Shown here: positions 1-5,239 of the stretch, piece by piece
How positions within the stretch are numbered: the stretch's first letter is position 1
How the letters are laid out: the number at the start of each line of letters is the position of its first letter
Assembly: GCA_018969935.1 (NCBI GenBank)
Contig: JAGWXJ010000086.1
Coordinates: 1 to 7,883, forward strand
DNA from: Alphaproteobacteria bacterium
Lineage (GTDB): Bacteria; Pseudomonadota; Alphaproteobacteria; Micavibrionales; UBA1664
DNA: 7,883 bases
Reading direction: 5' to 3'
Position numbers and translations under genes: made by a program
The notes under the pieces: generated by a model
Told to the model about the DNA's origin: nothing
The model's input: the letters and a program-made list of their open reading frames with translations, nothing else
Database searches by the model: none

Positions 1-679
1 TGCTATGGGCAGGCAGCACGCCATCGCCTTCCTGCAACCACTGCATCGTCCGCAGGGTCAGATAATGCCCAAGCTGGCGTTTCCTTAGTAAGGGGTCATA
101 GAAATGCACGCTGGCATAAGATGCATTAAGGGCATTCAAAAGCAGCATGCACCCTGCAAGTTTCAGATCACCGCTATCGTCGTACCTGTAAACGGCCAGA
201 TGATAAGGGGTAAGGCCGGGATAGCCGTCGTGGCATTGCAGGCGGGCTTCGGCCTCGGCAACATCATAGTTGCCGCCAAAAGGCGCTTCGTGGTCGGCCA
301 GCAGCCTTATAAAATCACGTCCGTGCCGTGGATGGTTCAAATCGGGCAGTCCCTCTGCCGTCCTTACAACAAGGTCGCTGTTTTTGAGGATGATATCCTC
401 ATGGCTTGGGCGCAACGTGAACATCGCCACATTGAGCCGCGAGGGAATGCAGGTGGCGCAACCAAAGCACGCCTTGCGCGAAAACCCGAAATAGGAGGGT
501 ATGTGCCCGGCCTCCAGCCACGCGCAGGCCTGAATCTGGTCCTCAAGATGCTGGGCGACATTCACGCGCGCGAAAGGCTCGCGGATTTTGGTAAGGCCGA
601 AAAGCGCGCTGCGGTCCTGTTCAACAGGGCAGGGCATGGGATTGAATTCGGTCTTGAGTGCCGTGGAATGAATGTCCAT
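1..679 (-). CDS. Arginyl/leucyl-tRNA-protein transferase-like protein (ATE/Bpt family), divergent, C-terminus cut by window edge
   Basis: Reading the minus strand from the ATG at 679 gives 226 codons without a stop, running off the left edge. Family members transfer an amino acid from charged tRNA to a protein N-terminus in the N-degron pathway; Bpt adds Leu to Asp/Glu. Supporting motifs are GFSRKACFGCATCIPSR (residues 65-81, cysteines 71, 74, 77), matching the family's C-x-x-C-x-A-C-x-P-x-R core, the following LRPSHEDIILKNSDL, and FYDPLLRKRQLGHYLTLR near 193-210, matching the FYDP...SLG.Y..L block. The usual N-terminal CPYLPG motif is degraded to CPVEQD (17-22), and the Y..Y...RH region after the Cys cluster is poorly conserved, so the substrate is uncertain. 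An in-frame TGA lies upstream, and this is the only ATG between it and the conserved region. It follows motB by 49 bp. It could be a divergent Bpt or a paralogue of other specificity. Confidence 0.78.
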   Translation of the reverse strand, partial: MDIHSTALKTEFNPMPCPVEQDRSALFGLTKIREPFARVNVAQHLEDQIQACAWLEAGHIPSYFGFSRKACFGCATCIPSRLNVAMFTLRPSHEDIILKNSDLVVRTAEGLPDLNHPRHGRDFIRLLADHEAPFGGNYDVAEAEARLQCHDGYPGLTPYHLAVYRYDDSGDLKLAGCMLLLNALNASYASVHFYDPLLRKRQLGHYLTLRTMQWLQEGDGVLPAHS

Positions 680-687
680 GGCCGAGG

Positions 688-716
688 AGCCTATGACATA
701 AAACCGACACTGTCAA
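688..716 (-). promoter_or_regulatory. Possible promoter of the transferase-like gene
   Basis: On the minus strand a perfect -35 hexamer TTGACA (716-711) is followed after 17 bases by TAGGCT (693-688), a weak -10 with three of six consensus bases. The -10 ends 8 bases before the ATG at 679 and no Shine-Dalgarno sequence lies between, so a transcript from here would be nearly leaderless. The gene may instead be read through from motB. Confidence 0.3.
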
Positions 717-728
717 AATTATGAAAAT

Positions 729-2294
729 CTAAAATTCGAGGTTCTTGCGCGTACCGTCATCCGCGGGTTTTGCACCCTCGGGCACAAGGGCAGGGGCGCT
801 AGGCTTCGTTGGCGTTGTTAATACGGGCTCATCACCGAAGGTCATGGATTTAGGGGCGGGCGCAGCAGCCGCTTCGGGTTGCTTGGCCTCGGCCTTCGGG
901 GCCTCGTGCTGTGCGGGGGCTTGTGCGCCTTCCTCTTTTACAGCTGGTGCTGGGCTATCTGCAGGTTCGCCATCAAAGTGGAAAACAGGCGTCTTGATGG
1001 TTGGCGGTTTGTTGACGATAGGTTCTTGTGTCGGGCCTTGGTACAGCGGCGCATCCTTGGCAGGGGCAGGCTGCTCACCAAATACCATGACCTGCGGCTG
1101 GCGCTGGAATGTGCTTTGGTTTCCGCTAGGCGTTGTGGGCAGCGGGCGCATGGGCTGTTCTTGCGTGGGGCCCATCACGGGTTTTTCTTCGGCCTTGCCG
1201 TCAGCAGCTTTGGTACCTGCCGGTTTTTCACCACCTTGTGCATCGGCGCTTGCAGCCGGTGCGGGTTTGTTATCTTGCGTGTCGTCAACAATCTGCAAGC
1301 CGTGCTTTTGTTTTTCCACGGCTGCCTTTTTCGCGGCTTCGGCCTTTTCCTTCGCGGCAGCCTGCAAGGCCTTTGCATCCAGCTTGGTACGCAGGAGGAT
1401 GATGCTGATACGGCGGTTTTTCTCGCTCTCGGGGTTCTTGGCGTCAAGGTGCTCGCGGTCGGCGCGGCCCATTACGTTCTCGATGCGCGGCTCGGGCAAC
1501 CCGCCCTCGACAAGCACGCGGCGGCTGGATTGCGCGCGGTCGGCCGAAAGGTTCCAGTTATCATAGCGGTTGGGGTCCTTGTACTTGAAGGAATCCGTGT
1601 GCCCGCGCACCGACACCTGATTGGGCAGCGGCTTGATGACGCCCGAAACCTTCAGCAGCAGCTTGTGCATGAATTCGTACATCTGCGCGGAGCCGATGGG
1701 GAACATCGAACGCCCTTTGTCATCGATAATCTGGATACGCAAACCTTCAGGCGTGATATCGACAAGCAGGTTTTGCTGCAGGTCTTTCAGCTCTGGCGTT
1801 TTGGCGATTTCCTTTTTCAGGTCGTCAGCGGCCTTTTTGAAACGCTCGTCCTCGCGCATGCGCAGTTCTTTTTCAAGCAACTCGGTGGCCATGTCGCGCA
1901 CGTTGTTGATGTCGATATCCTGCCCCTCGGTCTGGCCCTGCAGGGCGCCGCGGGTCGTGGTATCCGGTACATCGGGCTGCACGATGGGCTGCACGGTGGA
2001 AACCATGGCGCCTTCCGGTGTCATGGTAAGGCCGCCAAGGATGCCGCCCGCCCCCGATACGACATCCGATATCTTGGGGTGCGAAGGGTCGAAATAGTTG
2101 GAGATCGCGTTTTTCTGTTCTTCCGTCGTAACGTTGAGAAGCCAGAGCAGAAGGAAGAACGCCATCATGGCGGTCACGAAGTCGGCATAAGCCACCTTCC
2201 ATGCGCCGCCGTGGTGCCCGCCGGCCACCTTCTTGATGCGCTTGATGACAATGGGCGCAAGTTGTTCTTTTTCGTCTTTGTTGCCCTTGGCCAT
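729..2294 (-). CDS. motB: MotB, flagellar stator protein with peptidoglycan-binding domain and long Pro/Ala-rich tail
   Basis: MotB anchors the proton-driven stator to the cell wall and supplies the proton-carrying aspartate. Residues 28-53 hold the typical HGGAWKVAYADFVTAMM segment and a single transmembrane helix (about 35-53); Asp38 is the expected proton-binding residue. A plug/linker region follows, then an OmpA-like peptidoglycan-binding domain at about 185-302, with GHTD at 231-234, NLSADRA at 248-254 and NRR at 293-295. After about residue 303 come an Ala/Lys-rich, coiled-coil-like stretch and some 200 residues rich in Pro, Ala, Glu and Lys, which the E. coli protein (about 308 aa) lacks. 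This tail repeats short motifs: MVFGEQP (403-409), MTFGDEP (484-490), GPTQEQP (375-381), GPTQEPI (420-426). The start is 9 bp after the motA stop; a GGAGG at 2312-2308, inside the end of motA, lies 13 bases upstream and may serve as ribosome site. It is co-transcribed with motA. Confidence 0.96.
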   Translation of the reverse strand: MAKGNKDEKEQLAPIVIKRIKKVAGGHHGGAWKVAYADFVTAMMAFFLLLWLLNVTTEEQKNAISNYFDPSHPKISDVVSGAGGILGGLTMTPEGAMVSTVQPIVQPDVPDTTTRGALQGQTEGQDIDINNVRDMATELLEKELRMREDERFKKAADDLKKEIAKTPELKDLQQNLLVDITPEGLRIQIIDDKGRSMFPIGSAQMYEFMHKLLLKVSGVIKPLPNQVSVRGHTDSFKYKDPNRYDNWNLSADRAQSSRRVLVEGGLPEPRIENVMGRADREHLDAKNPESEKNRRISIILLRTKLDAKALQAAAKEKAEAAKKAAVEKQKHGLQIVDDTQDNKPAPAASADAQGGEKPAGTKAADGKAEEKPVMGPTQEQPMRPLPTTPSGNQSTFQRQPQVMVFGEQPAPAKDAPLYQGPTQEPIVNKPPTIKTPVFHFDGEPADSPAPAVKEEGAQAPAQHEAPKAEAKQPEAAAAPAPKSMTFGDEPVLTTPTKPSAPALVPEGAKPADDGTRKNLEF

Positions 2295-2303
2295 GGCCTA
2301 TGC

Positions 2304-3200
2304 CTAGCCTCCGGTTGCGCCGCCGCCTTGCGTCGCCTTGTTGGTTGCTTCCTCGACTTCAAGGAAGGTCGGCTGCACTTCGTGGTGCAGTGATTTGCGC
2401 GCAAATTCCACGGCAACCTGAGGGGCAGTGCCGTTCAGCAGTGCAAGCACGGCAACCTTGATGCAGGTATAATATTTGATTTCTGATTCAGCGCGGCAAT
2501 TGATGGCACCCGCCGTAGGCGCAATGTAACCGTAGGAAAGCCACACACCAAGGAATGTACCGACAAGGGCGTGGCCGATAAGCTCGCCCAGCACTTCGGG
2601 TGGTTCGGTAATCGAGGCCATGGTCTTGATAACGCCAAGCACGGCAGCCACGATACCGAGGGCAGGGATACCGTCTGCCATCGTTTGTACGGCGTGGCCG
2701 GGGTGGCGTTTTTCGGTAGCGATGGTTTCGATCTCCTGATCCATCAGGGATTCCATCGTCATCGGGTTGTCGTTACCAAGCGAGATGATGCGCAAGTAGT
2801 CGCACAGGAAGGTGCGGGCGTGGTGGTTGCCGTGGAAGCTGGGGAATTGCTTGAAGATATCGCTTTCCTCGGGGTTTTCGATATGCGCTTCAAGGGCAAG
2901 CCAGCCCTTTTGCTTGGACGTACGGAAGATGAGGTAAAGCATGCCAAGTAGCTCAAGGTAGTCTTCCTTGCTATGCGCCTCGGGCTTCGTAATCAGCTTG
3001 AGGTAATGGATGGTTTCCTTGATGGTATGCGGCGTATTCGCGATGATGAAGCAGCAAACCGCAATCCCCATGATGGTCAGCAATTCCCCCGGCATGGCGG
3101 GAATAATCACTTCCACGATCATTTTGGGGCTGCCGCCACCAAGTAGGAAGCCGCCGAAAGTACAGATGATAACCGCGACGAGCGCGCCGACCTTCATCAT
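2304..3200 (-). CDS. motA: MotA, flagellar motor stator proton-channel subunit
   Basis: MotA is the multi-spanning inner-membrane subunit that forms the proton channel with MotB and pushes on the rotor protein FliG. At 298 residues it has typical length. Four hydrophobic segments are visible, at about 4-21, 30-54, 176-196 and 208-228. The cytoplasmic loop contains LIFRTSKQKGWLALEAHIENP (89-110, given here as its flanks), placing Arg93 and Glu104 at the positions of E. coli Arg90 and Glu98, which contact FliG. Pro179 in ADGIPALGIVAAVLG and Pro228 in YGYIAP match the conserved channel prolines (173 and 222 in E. coli). The ATG at 3200 is chosen over the next codon's ATG because AGGAG sits 10 bases upstream of it. 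The short His/Gly-containing C-terminus ends in GGGATGG. It forms a two-gene unit with motB. Confidence 0.97.
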   Translation of the reverse strand: MMKVGALVAVIICTFGGFLLGGGSPKMIVEVIIPAMPGELLTIMGIAVCCFIIANTPHTIKETIHYLKLITKPEAHSKEDYLELLGMLYLIFRTSKQKGWLALEAHIENPEESDIFKQFPSFHGNHHARTFLCDYLRIISLGNDNPMTMESLMDQEIETIATEKRHPGHAVQTMADGIPALGIVAAVLGVIKTMASITEPPEVLGELIGHALVGTFLGVWLSYGYIAPTAGAINCRAESEIKYYTCIKVAVLALLNGTAPQVAVEFARKSLHHEVQPTFLEVEEATNKATQGGGATGG

Positions 3201-3210
3201 GTGCAGGATT

Positions 3211-3215
3211 CTCCT
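3211..3215 (-). promoter_or_regulatory. Ribosome binding site of motA
   Basis: AGGAG on the minus strand, 10 bases before the first of two consecutive ATG codons, which supports the start at 3200. Confidence 0.7.
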
Positions 3216-3221
3216 GTCGCT

Positions 3222-3250
3222 TTAAAAGCCTGTTTCTGGCTATGGGGCAA
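3222..3250 (-). promoter_or_regulatory. Possible promoter of motAB
   Basis: On the minus strand TTGCCC (3250-3245) and TTTTAA (3227-3222) are separated by 17 bases in the 120-bp gap between bolA and motA. This is a weak sigma70-type match only. I found no clear sigma54 (GG-N10-GC) site in the right orientation, and no paired CtrA site; a lone GTTAAC is at 3267-3272. Confidence 0.25.
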
Positions 3251-3320
3251 TCTTGGCATGGTGCGGGTTAACAAGACCTTGAGTAGCTATGGAAACGGGC
3301 AGAATCACCCATTCCCAAGC

Positions 3321-3596
3321 CTACTCCGCAGGGGCTTTGGCCTCAAGGGAAAGGGCATGCAGGTTGGTGTCTGCCCACAGCGATTTTAGCAGGTCCATCA
3401 CCATACGCTGGCGTGCAAGGCGGGACTGCCCCGCAAACGCCGCCGATACAACCTTGAGCTTGAGGTGCGTCATGGCGCCGCCTGAATGCCCCGCATGGCC
3501 GTGGTGGCGCGCCGTTTCATCCTCGATCTCCACAAGGGTGGGGGCAAGGGGTGCAAGTTTTTCTTTGATTTTATCGGCGTTAGAAGCCATATCCAT
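3321..3596 (-). CDS. BolA family protein
   Basis: This 91-residue protein has the whole BolA fold signature: an N-terminal helix (KIKEKLAPL), then EIEDETARHHGHAG (22-35) corresponding to the I.DES..H.GH block, THLKLKVVSAAFAG (43-56), SRLARQRMV (58-66), and the C-terminal LHALSLEAKAPAE. BolA proteins bind [2Fe-2S] clusters together with monothiol glutaredoxins and act in iron-sulfur or iron homeostasis, or as transcriptional regulators; which applies here cannot be told. The RQRM segment departs from the usual RHR(M/L) but stays basic. Two starts are possible, 3596 or the ATG two codons later; neither has a good Shine-Dalgarno sequence. The gene is divergent from the J-domain gene at 3635, and its order next to cobST matches alphaproteobacterial synteny as I recall it. 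Assignment to BolA1 versus another subgroup is not made. Confidence 0.93.
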   Translation of the reverse strand: MDMASNADKIKEKLAPLAPTLVEIEDETARHHGHAGHSGGAMTHLKLKVVSAAFAGQSRLARQRMVMDLLKSLWADTNLHALSLEAKAPAE

Positions 3597-3626
3597 TTGC
3601 CAAAATCCGGTGAAAACTGGGATAAT
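3597..3626 (+). promoter_or_regulatory. Predicted promoter of the J-domain gene
   Basis: TTGCCA (3597-3602) and GATAAT (3621-3626) each match five of six sigma70 consensus bases, with an 18-base spacer. The -10 ends 8 bases before the ATG at 3635, so transcription would start at or within about two bases of the start codon. No Shine-Dalgarno sequence lies between, consistent with a leaderless mRNA. Confidence 0.5.
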
Positions 3627-3654
3627 GATAGATTATGAAGCGCGTCAGACTCAA
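3625..3654 (-). promoter_or_regulatory. Possible promoter of bolA, overlapping the divergent promoter
   Basis: On the minus strand TTGAGT (3654-3649) and TATCAT (3630-3625) are 18 bases apart, matching the sigma70 consensus at four and five positions. The -10 shares bases with the -10 of the divergent promoter at 3621-3626, so the two promoters could compete for RNA polymerase. The resulting leader would be about 22 bases. Confidence 0.35.
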
Positions 3655-4222
3655 GGAAAAGTCCCCCGAATTTATCGAGGAAGGCAAGCCCGCCGGCCAG
3701 AAGCCGCGCACCTGCGATATGCCGGGCTGCACGGCCGAGGGCGAGCATAAAGCCCCCAAGGACCGCGGATTGCAGGAATACTACTGCTTCTGCGTTGACC
3801 ACGCGCGCGAATACAACGCCGCATGGGATTTCTTCGATGGCATGTCGCAAGCCGATATCGAACGCCATATCCGCGAAAGCATGTTCGGGGACCGCCCCAC
3901 ATGGGTCTACACGGCCAACCCCGCCTTCGAAGATGTGTTGCGCGAAAAAGTCGCCGGTTTCAGGGATTTCGAGGACATAAAAGCCAAACGCGAGCCCAAG
4001 CGCGAGGAAGCCACGCCCGAAAAAGAGGCGCTGGAAATCATGGGCCTCACGCCGCCCGTCAGCTTCGTCAAAATCAAGGAACGCTACAGAACCCTGATGA
4101 AGGAACACCATCCCGACCGCAATCAGGGTAGCAAGGAAGCCGAGGAAATCGTGAAACGGGTCAACATGGCCTATACCATCCTCAAGGCCGCCCACGAAAA
4201 ATACGAAACCATCATGCGCTAG
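3635..4222 (+). CDS. J-domain protein with N-terminal Cys/His cluster
   Basis: This 195-residue protein carries a J domain at its C-terminus (about 130-195). EALEIMGL begins helix I, KIKERYRTLMKEHHPDRN (147-164) holds the invariant HPD at 159-161, and helices III-IV follow. J domains stimulate the ATPase of Hsp70 (DnaK) and hand it specific clients. The G/F region and the four CxxCxGxG repeats of DnaJ are absent, so this is a class C J protein. The N-terminal half has CDMPGC (27-32) and YYCFCVDH (49-56), so Cys27, Cys32, Cys51, Cys53 and His56 could bind a metal; this is inference. A charged Lys/Glu linker (113-130) joins the halves. It is divergent from bolA and 45 bp upstream of cobS on the same strand. 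I recall this order from other Alphaproteobacteria. The client is unknown; CobS/CobT or an iron-sulfur target is a guess from context. Confidence 0.9.
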   Translation: MKRVRLKEKSPEFIEEGKPAGQKPRTCDMPGCTAEGEHKAPKDRGLQEYYCFCVDHAREYNAAWDFFDGMSQADIERHIRESMFGDRPTWVYTANPAFEDVLREKVAGFRDFEDIKAKREPKREEATPEKEALEIMGLTPPVSFVKIKERYRTLMKEHHPDRNQGSKEAEEIVKRVNMAYTILKAAHEKYETIMR

Positions 4223-4225
4223 GCA

Positions 4226-4267
4226 GGGCTGGACAGAGTTATCCACAGCCCCTACCATAACGGGGCT
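4226..4267 (+). promoter_or_regulatory. Two mutually exclusive hairpins in the cobS leader
   Basis: Stem 1 pairs GGGCTGGA (4226-4233) with TCCA (4242-4245) and GCCC (4248-4251), giving 8 bp with a two-base bulge. Stem 2 pairs AGCCCC (4247-4252) with GGGGCT (4262-4267), giving 6 bp and a 9-base loop, and ends directly against the cobS ATG. Both use bases 4248-4251, so only one can form. Stem 2 would hide the only G-rich ribosome-site candidate (4262-4265), and stem 1 would free it. The pairing is seen in the sequence; a regulatory role is inference. The gap is far too short for a cobalamin riboswitch, and no B12-box is seen. Confidence 0.4.
4239..4247 (+). other. DnaA-box-like sequence TTATCCACA
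   Basis: An exact match to the high-affinity E. coli DnaA box, in the gap before cobS. It stands alone, with only an eight-of-nine relative inside cobS at 4794-4802, and there is no AT-rich unwinding region beside it, so it is not evidence of an origin. It overlaps the loop and 3' arm of the leader hairpin, which may explain it. Confidence 0.3.
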
Positions 4268-5239
4268 ATGAAGAAATCCGCCGCCGAACCCGTATCCATG
4301 CTGCCCGAAACCCCTACGAAAACCGTCGATTGCAAAAAGGTCTTCGGCTTTGAGTGCCCGTGGCCCGTAAAAGCCTTCGCTGAAGGGTCAGATTTCGTAC
4401 CCCCCGTCGATGACGCCTACCACTTCGACCCCGATACGACACAGGCCATTCTGGCGGGCCTCATGTTCAACCGCCGCGTCCTCATTCAGGGCCTGCACGG
4501 CACCGGTAAATCCACACACATCGAACAGGTTTGCGCCCGCCTCAACTGGCCGTGCATCCGCATCAACCTCGATAGCCACATCAGCCGCGTTGACCTCATC
4601 GGCAAGGATGCGATTGTCCTCAAGGACGGCAAACAGGTTACCGAATTCAAGGAAGGTTTGTTGCCGTGGGCCCTGCAGCATCCCGTGGCGCTGGTCTTCG
4701 ATGAATACGATGCAGGCCGCCCCGATGTGATGTTCGTAATCCAGCGCGTACTGGAGGGCGAGGGGCGTTTGACGCTACTTGAACAAAACCGCGTTATCCA
4801 CCCGCACACAAGCTTCCGCCTGTTCGGAACCTCCAACACGGTCGGCCTTGGCGATACCACGGGCCTCTATCACGGAACGCAGCAAATCAACCAGGGCCAG
4901 ATGGACCGCTGGAACATCGTTGTCACCCTCAACTACCTCGGTTTGGAAGCCGAGATGGAGATTGTGCTGAAGAAATACCCGAAAGCCGACAAGGCCGAGG
5001 TAAAAGCCATGGTGCAGGTGGCGGAACTGACGCGCGCGGGCTTCCGTGCAGGCGACGTTTCAACGCTGATGTCGCCGCGTACCGTGCTTGCATGGATGGA
5101 AAACACGGGCATTTTCGGCAACCGTGAAACCGCCTTCAGGCTCACCTTCCTCAACAAGTGCGATGAACTCGAACGCCCCGTGATTGCCGAATATTATCAG
5201 CGCTGCTTCGGCGTCGAGCTGCTGAAAAATGAGCAATGA
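4268..5239 (+). CDS. cobS: CobS, AAA+ ATPase subunit of aerobic cobaltochelatase
   Basis: CobS forms a hexameric MoxR-type AAA+ ring that, with CobT, uses ATP to drive CobN to insert cobalt into hydrogenobyrinate a,c-diamide in aerobic cobalamin synthesis. The 323 residues are close to the usual length of about 330. Walker A is GLHGTGKST at 75-83 (Lys81), Walker B is ALVFDEYD at 141-148 (Asp145, Glu146), and the sensor 1 Asn190 lies in LFGTSN. GQMDRW (210-215) carries a likely arginine-finger region, and SPRTVLAW (269-276) fits the sensor 2 helix. The start at 4268 has only a GGGG two bases away as ribosome site, which a hairpin could cover. The stop lies 11 bases inside cobT, indicating translational coupling. 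CobN is not in the window, so whether this cell makes B12 cannot be judged; a non-cobalamin MoxR/VWA role is the alternative. Confidence 0.93.
   Translation: MKKSAAEPVSMLPETPTKTVDCKKVFGFECPWPVKAFAEGSDFVPPVDDAYHFDPDTTQAILAGLMFNRRVLIQGLHGTGKSTHIEQVCARLNWPCIRINLDSHISRVDLIGKDAIVLKDGKQVTEFKEGLLPWALQHPVALVFDEYDAGRPDVMFVIQRVLEGEGRLTLLEQNRVIHPHTSFRLFGTSNTVGLGDTTGLYHGTQQINQGQMDRWNIVVTLNYLGLEAEMEIVLKKYPKADKAEVKAMVQVAELTRAGFRAGDVSTLMSPRTVLAWMENTGIFGNRETAFRLTFLNKCDELERPVIAEYYQRCFGVELLKNEQ

Noticed and set aside
104..724. A 206-codon plus-strand frame at the left edge
   Set aside because: The minus strand here encodes a protein with recognisable transferase motifs; the plus frame is its shadow.
879..2393. 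A 504-codon open frame on the plus strand opposite motB
   Set aside because: It lies wholly antisense to a clear MotB and the end of MotA, has Arg/Leu/Gly-biased composition typical of a GC-rich shadow frame, and shows no family motif.
3253..3267. Sigma54-like TTGGCATGG sequence in the motA upstream gap
   Set aside because: It is on the plus strand, pointing away from motA, and lacks the GC element at the right spacing.
4239..4247. Replication origin
   Set aside because: A single DnaA box, no cluster and no AT-rich unwinding element.
3470..4258. A 262-codon minus-strand frame opposite the J-domain gene
   Set aside because: It overlaps both bolA and the J-domain gene, each well supported, and matches no family known to me.
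4223..4267. Cobalamin riboswitch before cobS
   Set aside because: Only 45 bases are available and no B12-box is seen; the class needs far more RNA.
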